From Akkermansia sp. N21116 (GTDB lineage: Bacteria; Verrucomicrobiota; Verrucomicrobiia; Verrucomicrobiales; Akkermansiaceae), in contig NZ_CP139035.1 of the NCBI RefSeq assembly GCF_029854705.2, positions 1,550,001 through 1,614,000 of the forward strand: DNA of 64,000 bases, written 5' to 3'. Under the pieces are notes generated by a model. It was given only the letters and a program-made list of their open reading frames with translations, was not told the DNA's origin and did not search any database. The translations under genes were made by a program, and so were the position numbers. Below are positions 1-9,002 of this stretch, piece by piece (within the stretch, counting starts at the first letter, position 1; each line of letters begins with the position of its first letter).

Positions 1-97
1 ACGGTTGCGGTGAATGTCTCCTAAGGGGGGGCAATCCCGGAAAACGATAAGCAAGGGATTGTGTTTCGATTGCTATGAAGGCTATGAGGCATCAAGG

Positions 98-910
98 TTA
101 AATGGTTTTCTGGGGTGTGTTTTTATATCCATAACAACTCAACCCGATCCCTATTTTCATTAATGCTAATTTATGGATTACTTCAGGATCCCATTTAATG
201 TAATGCGGAGGAGAGTCAAAAGTGTCGATATAGATGAATATTTCATCTACTCCGGCAGATTGTATTTGTTCATGATTATCGCAGATCAAATCAATATAAT
301 CAATTAGTTTATTCCAGGGGAATGTCTCCTTGGAAAATTTAAAGCTTATAAAGCCAAAATCATATGGTTTGTGTGTTCTAATGTTTATGTCATTTGGATT
401 ATGTGATTTTCCTTTGTGAAATATTTTTGATAGTACATGATCGATTTCAGAAGGAAAGAAATTCTCTCCATAGAGAGTCATGATTGCGGATGTGTGCAGA
501 TCTTGGTACGAAAATTCGTTTTCGCTTTTTTCTCTAATTAGTGCTGTTGTTATTAATTCTGCGTTTATATTATCAATGTGTTCAATATCTTCAGGGTCAA
601 ATGTAAGTGATGACTGATTAATTTCATCAATATTTAATATAATGCGTATTGTCGAAACATTCATTTTTTTTAGATATTCGTAATGAGAATTTAATTTTTT
701 TATGATATCACAAGATTTTACTAAAGTGATTGGTTTGAATCCTGTGTCAATTGTCGCATATCCGAAATTATTATAATTATTCATAATGTGATCTGTGTCG
801 CTTTTTCTTGAGCAATATGTAATTCCAAGTTGTTTTATTATATCTTTGCTTAATTGTTTTGGGATAAAATTATCCCCAAGCAACCATATTTGTAAATTAG
901 TGTTTGTCAT
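98..910 (-). CDS. Orphan putative immunity protein with two DUF4279-like halves
   Basis: This 270-residue soluble protein has no signal peptide or membrane segment. Its two halves look alike: each opens with a strand followed by G(D/E)NF-P-(E/Q)(I/L) (about residues 10-20 and 147-157) and each ends with a helix followed by a strand of the type IRIILNID or IFIYIDTF. That layout resembles DUF4279, a family often seen as immunity proteins beside polymorphic toxins; the family match is from memory and is an inference. The gene lies just downstream of a truncated rhs core copy and is far more AT-rich than that core, as is typical of rhs tip/immunity cassettes. It probably protects against a toxin tip no longer encoded here. 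ATG start at 910; no clear ribosome-binding site. Confidence 0.6.
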   Translation of the reverse strand: MTNTNLQIWLLGDNFIPKQLSKDIIKQLGITYCSRKSDTDHIMNNYNNFGYATIDTGFKPITLVKSCDIIKKLNSHYEYLKKMNVSTIRIILNIDEINQSSLTFDPEDIEHIDNINAELITTALIREKSENEFSYQDLHTSAIMTLYGENFFPSEIDHVLSKIFHKGKSHNPNDINIRTHKPYDFGFISFKFSKETFPWNKLIDYIDLICDNHEQIQSAGVDEIFIYIDTFDSPPHYIKWDPEVIHKLALMKIGIGLSCYGYKNTPQKTI

Positions 911-950
911 GTTTTTTTGCTGTGTTGAAAATTTTAATTTATATTTTCAT

Positions 951-1886
951 TTAATATAAATAGTTTATTGGAATTAAAATAACGTTGTCGCTGAAGCTAT
1001 GCGTCCCGGAGGCGTCGGTGGCGGATACCATTTGCCCGAGGTGGTTCCAGGTGAAGCCCTGCGGCGGGGTGGCATCGCTGAAGGAGACTCCGGTGAGGAG
1101 CCCGGTCATCGGAGCGTAGGCCCATGTGGTGACAATGCCGCGGGCATCGGTCTTCGTGATGGCGCGGTTGTGGGCGTCGTAGGTGAAGTCCTCATGGGAG
1201 CCGTCAGCGTAGGTCTTGCGAGTGACAAGGCCGGAGGCGTTGTGGTAGGTCCATGTGGTGGTGTCGCCGTCGGAGCGGGCGGTGGGGTTGGTGACGATAT
1301 CGCCGTCGGCGGCGCGGAAAGTCGTCAGGGACGTGAGCCTGTCTGCATCGTCGTAGTCGAAGCGAGCGGGTTGAATGCCGGTGCCGAACTCCGCGATTTT
1401 GTGACCGCGATTGTCGTAGGCGTAGCAGATGGTTTTGCCGAGGGTGTCGGTGATTTTGACGGGCAGGTCGAAGAGCCGTGAATACTCGGTTGTGGTGGAG
1501 GAACCGCCGCTATCCGCGACTTTGACGACGCGTTTGGCGAGGTCGTAATCGGTGACAGTCAGATTGTGCCTGCCATCGCATGCGACGTGGGTAATGCCGT
1601 TGGCGGTGTATTGCCTGTTCTGTGAGGTTGTGATTCCGGCGAAGTCGGTGCTTTCGACGACGAATCCATCCTTGATGATTTCACAGGCGGTGTTGTCGGA
1701 AGCCGGGATCCGGGAGAAGCGGGTACGCTTCCGCGGGGCGGAGAATTCCGTCCATGTTTCCGAAGAATTTCCACGAGCATCGATCATGATTACTTTGCTG
1801 TCCAAAGTTGGACTCATTTGCGATATTAGCTCGCGTTGAACCTCCGTCAACGAGTTTCCGTCCGCATCCCAACTGACTTGCGTCAT
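951..1886 (-). pseudogene. Orphan rhs core fragment (silent cassette)
   Basis: This open frame of about 310 codons copies the YD-repeat core of the large Rhs protein (counterpart 4563-5467). It lacks everything upstream (N-terminus, stalk, first half of the core) and everything after the 'DASGT-SFS' segment. The last ten or so codons, at 951-983, are unrelated AT-rich sequence. It starts directly after a terminator, and the only in-frame starts are an internal Met and a TTG, so it is probably not expressed as a working toxin. Such displaced core-plus-tip fragments are known from Rhs and CDI loci, where they recombine with the main gene and swap its C-terminal tip. Here the tip itself is almost entirely lost. 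Confidence 0.8.
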
Positions 1887-1888
1887 TT
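984..1888. repeat. Copy 1 of 905-bp rhs core repeat
   Basis: This copy aligns without gaps to 4563-5467 at a constant offset of 3579. I count about 16 substitutions by eye, so the copies are near 98% identical. The differences are uneven: from about 1403 to 1871 the copies are identical, and nearly all substitutions lie in 984-1402. Homology ends abruptly at both sides. Confidence 0.92.
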
Positions 1889-1899
1889 GATGGGAACAC

Positions 1900-1930
1900 A
1901 AAAAGAGCTACCTCGGTTTGAAGAGGTAGC
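1900..1930 (-). terminator. Terminator of the rhs-immunity operon
   Basis: A perfect 8-bp stem (gctacctc at 1907-1914, gaggtagc at 1923-1930) is followed in the minus direction by a T-run (complement of 1900-1904). It lies 45 bases past the stop of the lipoprotein gene and separates the active rhs module from the silent fragment. Confidence 0.8.
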
Positions 1931-1975
1931 CCTTGGATTAAACAATGACGAATTAGTTAGAGATGTGTAGGATGA

Positions 1976-2635
1976 TTATTGCTTGTTTTTTATGAAATAA
2001 GCATTTTGAGGGTCGTTTTGTATGAATACGCCATCACTTTCGGATTGTGATTTGTAGATATTATAGCAATTGTATTTATCTAGTTTAATGTATTTATTTC
2101 TTTGTTTGCTAAGATTTTGAGATAAATTTAATGGGTCTATTTTGTCCATTCTGTTCGCGAAATCATAAAAGTGTTTTAGCCTGAATCCTTCATAAGTTAT
2201 TCCTGATAATGATATATAAGAGTTGAAGAATGTTGTTATGCGACGATTTTGGTCAATTATTTTGCAATTTATTCTTTTCTTGTTGAGTAGTGTTATGTTT
2301 TTTTGCTTTGTCTTGACAGGCAAAACTGTTGGGTAATACCCTTTTTTTGTGATGAAGAAATTATAGTCTCTTGGCCAAACCAATTTGAAATCGGTATGGA
2401 TGATTCCATCTTTATTTGATCGGAATGAGTATGATAGAACTTCTTTTTTATCTCTCTTTTCTCCATCTGTCTCGCCAAATAATATTGGTGCACCATGCCA
2501 TATTATATAAATTTCCGCATTTTCAACAGGTTGATTCAAATCGTCAGTTATTAATAACTCTTTTTGTGTTCTTACCGACCAACATCCTGTTAAGAGTGTA
2601 CATGTTATGATAGATGTTGCTAGTAATATTTTCAT
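1976..2635 (-). CDS. Lipoprotein, likely immunity partner of the Rhs lipase tip
   Basis: This 219-residue protein begins with a classic lipoprotein signal: a short charged start, a hydrophobic run and the lipobox LLTGC with the acylated Cys at residue 18. The mature part starts with a beta-rich segment around residues 25-60 resembling carboxypeptidase-regulatory-like folds; the rest is AT-rich and not recognised. The gene begins one base after the rhs stop codon and is followed by a terminator, so the two form a tight pair. Periplasm-facing lipoproteins are the usual immunity proteins (Tli) for phospholipase effectors, which fits the lipase-like tip of the upstream protein. The immunity role is inferred from position and localisation, not from a recognised domain. 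Confidence 0.65.
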   Translation of the reverse strand: MKILLATSIITCTLLTGCWSVRTQKELLITDDLNQPVENAEIYIIWHGAPILFGETDGEKRDKKEVLSYSFRSNKDGIIHTDFKLVWPRDYNFFITKKGYYPTVLPVKTKQKNITLLNKKRINCKIIDQNRRITTFFNSYISLSGITYEGFRLKHFYDFANRMDKIDPLNLSQNLSKQRNKYIKLDKYNCYNIYKSQSESDGVFIQNDPQNAYFIKNKQ

Positions 2636-2636
2636 A

Positions 2637-5600
2637 TTATTGTCTTATATAGTCTTGGAGGTATTGTTGGGCTGATTTAGTGTGTCGAGGAGCAATTTCC
2701 GAAAATAGAGACGAAGCGTAGCCGTGATCAATTTTACCGTAAAAAGGGAACTTGATATTTACATCTGCTCCTGATTCATGTCCCCATTTTCCTCCAAGTG
2801 AAGCCACTGTATTGTTTCGTCCTCCTCCGGTTATCAAGGTCCCTACGCCAGCAACAAGTTGACCAGCAATAGGTACGACTCCGGCCATATCAAATACTCC
2901 TTTGCCTACATAGGCGTTAATCCAATAATCAACACTTTCGGGTCTTCCTGAAGATAGGTTATGTGAATCGAATGAACTGACTGGATCTAATGTTACTAAT
3001 GTAACTTTTTGCCCAGTTCCTTCAAGGGCTTCAGCAATATCCATAGCTGTATCTCCTCCATAACTGTGCCCAACTAGTATTATTTTCGTCTTTGGGCATT
3101 TCTTTTGGTAATCCTGAATCGTCTTCGCCATTTCTTTGGCATTGACGGTCCATGGGTAATAGGAGTTGGTTTGTGTTTGGTCGCGGTTTTTATTGTAACA
3201 TTGTTTCATTGCGCCAGTTGAACTATCCCACGCACCTCCAATGAATATATACGTTTCTGACTTACAGTCTTTTGATGTCCTTGGAGTGGATAACGGTATT
3301 TCACCATTCTCCAACCCCAGTCTATCAAATTGATCTACACACCTGTTGTCCAGGATTCGATATAAATTGTATGAAGAAACTTCCTGCAATTTATCTCTTG
3401 CGATCCATCTTCCATCAGCCGGGTTGTAGTGGCGGTAGTTGTAGTAGACCAGGGCGAGTTCTTCATCGTAGATTTCGCTGCTCCACTGGATGGGCTGGTT
3501 GAGGGAACCGGTTGAGGTGACGGCGCCGAATGGGGTGTAGTCGTAGCTGGTGACCAGGTTGCCCGACTCGTCGTACACTTCGGTGATGTTCTTCGGGAGT
3601 TCGAGGCCGTAGGTGTAGAGTTGGCCGCCTTGCACGAGAGCCAGGGGGCGCGTGGCTACGTCTTCGAGGGGATCCCAGGCGATCGTGCGGACAACCTCGC
3701 GGTTGTTGAGCAGGTCGAGGGCGGCGATCTGGAGGAAGTCCCGGTAGAGGTACTGGTGATGGAGGGTCACGGTGCCGTTGCGGGTGACCTTCTTCCAGAT
3801 GCGGCGGCCCTGGTAGTCGTATTCGCACGCGACGGTGACGCTGCCGTTCTCGCTGGTGAAGAGCACGGGGCGGTTTTCCGCGTTGTAGGCGACTGTCCAG
3901 ATGCCCGTACCCGTCTTGATCTTCGTCTGGTTGCCCGAGTTGTCGTGCAAGGGTAGGAAGGCGGAGCCGGGGACGGTGATGGCCGAGTACTGGTTGAGTT
4001 GGTTGGCCGTGTAGGCGGTCGTCCCGGCGGGTTCCTGCGCCTGCTTCCTGTTGCCAATGTTGTCGTAGGAGTATTGGAACAGTTTGCTGTTGAATTCCGC
4101 GATGGCGAGTTCATCGCGGCTGTTGTGCCCGATGTAGTCGGTATGCGTCGTGGAATGGCGGGTGAAGGTCCGGGTGCCGGGGCGGCCGAGGGCGTCGTAG
4201 GTGTGTGCCTTCGACGTGAGAACGGCGCCGTTGCCTCGTTTGACGGTGATTTCCGAGATCAGATCCCGGGTCGTTTCGAAGTCCCTTTCCATGGTCAGAC
4301 CGTTGGGCATGGTTTGCGTCCGGAGCAGATGGGTGCCGTCGAGGTAACCGTAGGTGAAGGCTTTTTCCTGTCCGTTGTGCATCAGGACCGTTTGGGAGAG
4401 GCGGGCATCCGTGCCGTAAGCCCATGACACCTGCTGGATGGCGGTGTTGCCCGTGGTGCAGGTGTATCCTGCGCTGCGTCCGATGGAGTCGTAGGTTTCC
4501 GTGACGGAGTGAACGACGTTCTGGAAATCCTTCAAGCTGTTCGCGGCAAGTGCGCCATAGGTGTTGTAGCTGAAGCTGCGGGTACCGGAGGCGTCGGTGG
4601 CGGATACCATTTGCCCGAGGTGGTTCCAGGTGAAGCCCTGCGGCGGGGTGGCATCGCTGAAGGAGACTCCGGTGAGGAGCCCGGTCATCGGAGCGTAGGC
4701 CCATGTGGTGACAATACCGCGGGCATCGGTCTTCGTGACGGCGCGGTTGTGGGCGTCGTAGGTGAAGTCCTCATGGGTGCCGTCTGCGTAGGTCTTGCGG
4801 GTGACGAGGCCGGAGGCGTTGTGGTAGGTCCATGTGGTGGTGTCGCCGTCGGAGCGGGCGGCGGGGTTGGTGACGATATCGCCGTCGGCGGCGCGGAAGG
4901 TCGTCAGGGACGTGAGCCTGTCCGCATCGTCGTAGTCGAAGCGAGCGGGTTGAATGCCGGTGCCGAACTCCGCGATTTTGCGACCGCGATTGTCGTAGGC
5001 GTAGCAGATGGTTTTGCCGAGGGTGTCGGTGATTTTGACGGGCAGGTCGAAGAGCCGTGAATACTCGGTTGTGGTGGAGGAACCGCCGCTATCCGCGACT
5101 TTGACGACGCGTTTGGCGAGGTCGTAATCGGTGACAGTCAGATTGTGCCTGCCATCGCATGCGACGTGGGTAATGCCGTTGGCGGTGTATTGCCTGTTCT
5201 GTGAGGTTGTGATTCCGGCGAAGTCGGTGCTTTCGACGACGAATCCATCCTTGATGATTTCACAGGCGGTGTTGTCGGAAGCCGGGATCCGGGAGAAGCG
5301 GGTACGCTTCCGCGGGGCGGAGAATTCCGTCCATGTTTCCGAAGAATTTCCACGAGCATCGATCATGATTACTTTGCTGTCCAAAGTTGGACTCATTTGC
5401 GATATTAGCTCGCGTTGAACCTCCGTCAACGAGTTTCCGTCCGCATCCCAGCTGACTTGCGTCATTTCCCGGTAAACCTCACCGTCGATGAGTTTGTACT
5501 GCCGAGAGGTTTCCGTGATGGCGGAATTCCGGACTGTCGGCTGGTCGCCGAGAGCCAGTGTTTTCTTTGCCAGAGTCCCCATGTCATCGTATTCGTACAG

Positions 5601-8600
5601 GGTGGGGGCCATGCTGCCGACCCGAGTTTGGACGATTTGCCCGGCGGCGTTGTAGGAGTAGACGGAGTCCAGCGTTACGTTGACCTGTGTCGTGGGCAAT
5701 TCTTCCCTGGTGGTGTCGCCGAAGGTATTGACCACGGTCCGCTTCAAGCATTCTCTTGAAGGCGTCATGGCATACACTTCCTGGATTATTCCGTCCGAGC
5801 TTGGATAATACGAATAGGAAATGGCCCGGCGGCCGGTACCGCGCTCTTCACGGAGAGTTCCGTCGGAGTTTTTGACCGTGATTTCCGTGGCTCCCGAAGG
5901 CAGCGTTTTGGTGATTGTCAGGTCATCCTTGCTATAGGAGTAGCGGGTGGTGCGGCCCAGTTCGTCCGTTTCCGTCGTCAGGCGTCCGAGGATATCGTAG
6001 GTACGGGATGTGGTGGTGGTCATCGGCCCGGCATCAATACGTGTCGTGATGGCTCTGCCGAGTCCGTCCCGGATGAAGCTCGTGATCGTTTCCGGCATGG
6101 TTTCCGTTGCGGAGCGGGTGATGGCGACCAGCTTGCGTGCGGAGTCGTACTCGAACTCGGTGACGACGCCGTCTTCATCCACCTGTCGGCGGGGGCCGCA
6201 GCACATCCATTCCGTCGTGCTGACGCGGCCATTGCCGCGGGTGGTCTTCGTCAGGCGCTGCTCGGCATCGTACTCGTAGTCTTCGGTGGAGACGAGACTC
6301 CATCCTTCGCCCGTGTGGACGTATTCCTCCTTGCGTGCGACCGTGGCGGCAGCGGAGATCCATTTGACGGTGCGTTCGCTGCGGCCGGGGACGGCGGCAT
6401 TGTTGACGCGCGTTTCCTCCGTTACTTTCCATGCATAGGCCGCGTCCGGAGAAGCTTCATAGGTGTAGAACGTCTGGGTGCCGTCGGTGGCCTGTTCCAT
6501 CTTCACGCGTCCGCTGGCATAGGAACAGGGGGCGTTTTCTCCCCAGGTTTCGACGATGCTGACGCGAGGGGCGTCTTCTCCGGCGGAGGCAACGCTGGTG
6601 GTGACCCGGTTGACCTGGTCGGAGTCTTCGTAGGTGTAGGTTATGGCTTTGATTTCCCGTTCGTAGTTGTAGGGATCGCGGATGATTGTCCGGATGGAGG
6701 CGGGACGGCGGTCGTTGAAGCGCTGGTCGGCGTAGGTCGTACGGATGATTTTACTGCATGCGGTGCCTCCCCATGGGGAGATTTCCGTAGTGACGCGTCC
6801 CTTGTCATCGTAGGAGTATTGGGTGGAACTGCCGTCGGGGCGCTTCTCCTGCTGGACGAGGCACTTGTCGTTGTAGATCCATGTGGTTGTCCTTTCATCG
6901 CCCGTGCCGTAGCCTTCCGTCCTACTGAGGGTTTGCCAGCCGAGCTCCGAATAGTATTTGCGTGTCATGACTTTGGAGTACGGCATGGCGGAGAGGCCCT
7001 TGGTGACCGTCTTGATTTCCTCCATCGTCCTGGGGGCCGGGAACTTGCGTTCGTAGGTAGTGACGATGCGTTCGGTACCCTTGCCGACAATGATGGTGGT
7101 GGTGTTCCCCTCAATGCGGCGTTCGATTTCGCGTTCCTGTTGTCCGGCTACCTTGTTGACGATCTTCATGACGGAGGCGTTGCCCTCGATGAAGGTTTCG
7201 TAGGAGTATTCGCGGATGGGAGAGCCGGAGGGAACTTTGGCGCCGGAAGCGTCCGAGGAAATTTGGTTTGGGGCATACTTGTTGACGGTGAGCTTGTTGT
7301 TTGTCTGGCTCAGGGTGAGCATGCCGCTTTTGTCATTCCAGATGCTGGAAATGTTTCCTGCATTGTCTCGGGTGATGGCGTTTTTGCTGCGGTACTGTTC
7401 GGCGGTGATGACGGCGCCTTTGGCGGTTCGCATGGAGATGATGTTTCCGGTCGTCCGGTCGAATTGCCTCGACGAGCCGTCCTTGGAGACGACATTGGCC
7501 GTCTTTGCTTCTCCGGCGGGAATGGGGGTGCCGTTTGGACCGATGTATTGGACGAGGGAGAAATTGGTGCTGGAAGTGCCTCCGGAAGCTCCTGAAGAGC
7601 CGTCACCTCCCTTCTGGCTGGGGAAGGGAATGATGGTGCCGGAAGGGTTCATGAGAGTGATATTGCCATCGTTGTCGAAGGATGCCTTGGCTTCCATGGG
7701 GGCGTCGCAGTAGACATTGACGTTTCTGCCGGCAGCTCTCATTCCGGCAGAACGGGCACGTGATTGCGGAGCGTCGCCGGTGACCGGATTGCCAATGACG
7801 AGGGTGCTTCCGCACATGCCGAATTCTTCCGGGTCGCTGATGGGGATAGCCTGAGCGACGTCGGCGTTGCCTTCCGTGCATTCTTCATCACACGGGAACT
7901 GGCATTGCTCGGAACGGCAGTCCGGTTCTCCGTCCGACGGAACATCGGAAGAGAAGGAACTTTCTTCGGAGGAACTGCTGCCGGAAGATTCCGAAGACTC
8001 AGACGAAGACTCAGACGAAGACTCAGACGAAGACTCAGACGAAGACTCCGGAACGCTGGATGAGCTGCTGGAGGATTCTTCCGAGGAGGATGAGTCGGAT
8101 AAATAGCAGGAAGATGAAACCGCGGAAGATGATGTAAAGCCCGGTTTCTCGATAGACGATGTGGGCTCTTCATGGGATGAGCTGCTGTCTACGTCTTCTT
8201 CCGGCAGGCCGTCATTGCTGGAAGACGAGTCACTGCCGAATTCCCATTCCTCGCTCCGGGACGTGCTTGAGTCGCTGCTTGGGGAGCCGTCTTGCAGAAT
8301 GCTTATTGTTTTCTTGACGGACTTCTCCGTATCGAAATCGGATGGATTATTGTAGGCCTGGATTGTCCAGGTACCGTACCGGTCATCCCCTTCGTTCAGC
8401 CCGCAGAGGACGTAGATACTTCCCCCGGGACCTTCTCCGTCAGTAGTGTCGGGAGTAGCCCATGGATAGGTTTCCACGGATTCCATATTGATTTTGAAGT
8501 ATCTGGCGTTGGTTGAGACCTGGATGCGCTTGCCGCCGCCGTCCGAGTCGAACTGAATGAAATCCGGGGTGGCGGAGAGGGTGATTTCTTCGTTGGAGAA

Positions 8601-8651
8601 ATTGCCCGGAGTTCCGGCGTCCGACATATTATTGGTTGTATGAGGAGACAT
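2637..8651 (-). CDS. Rhs/YD-repeat polymorphic toxin with lipase-like C-terminal tip
   Basis: The protein is about 2004 residues from the ATG at 8651; a TTG at 8720 would add 23. In order: a BACON-like beta-sandwich (about residues 20-120), a Ser/Glu/Asp-rich stalk (about 125-255) with four exact ESSS repeats, a short Cys-containing segment, a long YD-repeat core, and the core-closing block YNPADGRWIARD encoded near 3397-3430. After it the base composition falls sharply and a tip of about 250 residues follows. The tip has a nucleophile elbow VGHSYGG (Ser codon 3063-3065), a downstream Asp (2985-2987) and a late His in DHGYA (2724-2726), in the order of an alpha/beta-hydrolase triad, so a lipase or phospholipase toxin is likely. 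There is no PAAR or VgrG domain and no signal peptide, so the export route is unknown. Confidence 0.88.
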   Translation of the reverse strand: MSPHTTNNMSDAGTPGNFSNEEITLSATPDFIQFDSDGGGKRIQVSTNARYFKINMESVETYPWATPDTTDGEGPGGSIYVLCGLNEGDDRYGTWTIQAYNNPSDFDTEKSVKKTISILQDGSPSSDSSTSRSEEWEFGSDSSSSNDGLPEEDVDSSSSHEEPTSSIEKPGFTSSSAVSSSCYLSDSSSSEESSSSSSSVPESSSESSSESSSESSSESSESSGSSSSEESSFSSDVPSDGEPDCRSEQCQFPCDEECTEGNADVAQAIPISDPEEFGMCGSTLVIGNPVTGDAPQSRARSAGMRAAGRNVNVYCDAPMEAKASFDNDGNITLMNPSGTIIPFPSQKGGDGSSGASGGTSSTNFSLVQYIGPNGTPIPAGEAKTANVVSKDGSSRQFDRTTGNIISMRTAKGAVITAEQYRSKNAITRDNAGNISSIWNDKSGMLTLSQTNNKLTVNKYAPNQISSDASGAKVPSGSPIREYSYETFIEGNASVMKIVNKVAGQQEREIERRIEGNTTTIIVGKGTERIVTTYERKFPAPRTMEEIKTVTKGLSAMPYSKVMTRKYYSELGWQTLSRTEGYGTGDERTTTWIYNDKCLVQQEKRPDGSSTQYSYDDKGRVTTEISPWGGTACSKIIRTTYADQRFNDRRPASIRTIIRDPYNYEREIKAITYTYEDSDQVNRVTTSVASAGEDAPRVSIVETWGENAPCSYASGRVKMEQATDGTQTFYTYEASPDAAYAWKVTEETRVNNAAVPGRSERTVKWISAAATVARKEEYVHTGEGWSLVSTEDYEYDAEQRLTKTTRGNGRVSTTEWMCCGPRRQVDEDGVVTEFEYDSARKLVAITRSATETMPETITSFIRDGLGRAITTRIDAGPMTTTTSRTYDILGRLTTETDELGRTTRYSYSKDDLTITKTLPSGATEITVKNSDGTLREERGTGRRAISYSYYPSSDGIIQEVYAMTPSRECLKRTVVNTFGDTTREELPTTQVNVTLDSVYSYNAAGQIVQTRVGSMAPTLYEYDDMGTLAKKTLALGDQPTVRNSAITETSRQYKLIDGEVYREMTQVSWDADGNSLTEVQRELISQMSPTLDSKVIMIDARGNSSETWTEFSAPRKRTRFSRIPASDNTACEIIKDGFVVESTDFAGITTSQNRQYTANGITHVACDGRHNLTVTDYDLAKRVVKVADSGGSSTTTEYSRLFDLPVKITDTLGKTICYAYDNRGRKIAEFGTGIQPARFDYDDADRLTSLTTFRAADGDIVTNPAARSDGDTTTWTYHNASGLVTRKTYADGTHEDFTYDAHNRAVTKTDARGIVTTWAYAPMTGLLTGVSFSDATPPQGFTWNHLGQMVSATDASGTRSFSYNTYGALAANSLKDFQNVVHSVTETYDSIGRSAGYTCTTGNTAIQQVSWAYGTDARLSQTVLMHNGQEKAFTYGYLDGTHLLRTQTMPNGLTMERDFETTRDLISEITVKRGNGAVLTSKAHTYDALGRPGTRTFTRHSTTHTDYIGHNSRDELAIAEFNSKLFQYSYDNIGNRKQAQEPAGTTAYTANQLNQYSAITVPGSAFLPLHDNSGNQTKIKTGTGIWTVAYNAENRPVLFTSENGSVTVACEYDYQGRRIWKKVTRNGTVTLHHQYLYRDFLQIAALDLLNNREVVRTIAWDPLEDVATRPLALVQGGQLYTYGLELPKNITEVYDESGNLVTSYDYTPFGAVTSTGSLNQPIQWSSEIYDEELALVYYNYRHYNPADGRWIARDKLQEVSSYNLYRILDNRCVDQFDRLGLENGEIPLSTPRTSKDCKSETYIFIGGAWDSSTGAMKQCYNKNRDQTQTNSYYPWTVNAKEMAKTIQDYQKKCPKTKIILVGHSYGGDTAMDIAEALEGTGQKVTLVTLDPVSSFDSHNLSSGRPESVDYWINAYVGKGVFDMAGVVPIAGQLVAGVGTLITGGGRNNTVASLGGKWGHESGADVNIKFPFYGKIDHGYASSLFSEIAPRHTKSAQQYLQDYIRQ
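4563..5467. repeat. Copy 2 of 905-bp rhs core repeat (inside full-length rhs)
   Basis: This is the counterpart of 984-1888, within the middle of the rhs YD-repeat core. It provides a stretch of almost 470 identical bases for homologous recombination between the full gene and the orphan fragment. Confidence 0.92.
7993..8048 (-). repeat. 12-bp tandem repeat encoding ESSS units
   Basis: Four exact copies of gaagactcagac (7993-8040) plus a partial fifth encode repeated Glu-Ser-Ser-Ser in the Ser-rich stalk of the Rhs protein. Perfect 12-bp units can expand or contract in frame, so stalk length may vary between strains. Confidence 0.9.
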
Positions 8652-9002
8652 ACTTTTCTTTCTATTTTTTGATGTTGCCGCAAAATTATTAATGTTTGCA
8701 GTGCGCTTAGAATGAGTCAATAATTGTTATTATGGCAACAAGTATGAAATGGATTCCCCTCCGGATGATTCACTCTTATAGGCATACTGTGGAACACGTG
8801 CTCCCATTCATGCGGGGCAACAGGCTGCCGGGAAGAAGAGAAGACCTATTTTAGCCTGTAAACGTGTCGACAAAGGGGAGCGTGGCGGTTACTATCCGGC
8901 CCGGCGGCGCAGCCCCTGTGAATCCGCCGGATGTCGAACGGGAACAATTGCCGTTCCAAAACTTTCTGACCGTCAATTCCTGTGATTTAGCCGCCGTTGC
9001 CC
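8652..9002. other. Divergent intergenic region upstream of rhs
   Basis: This 351-base gap lies between the rhs start and the transporter start. The rhs-proximal part (about 8660-8750) is AT-rich and could hold the rhs promoter, but I see no pair of -35/-10 boxes with good spacing. The remainder shows no clear gene or hairpin. Confidence 0.4.

Noticed and set aside
6315-7595. Plus-strand frame of 426 codons opposite rhs
   Set aside because: Gly/Val/Asp-rich product with no family likeness; it mirrors the repetitive Rhs core.
8652-8720. TTG start for rhs giving 23 extra residues
   Set aside because: The ATG at 8651 is a normal start after a purine-rich stretch; the upstream extension has no recognisable feature.
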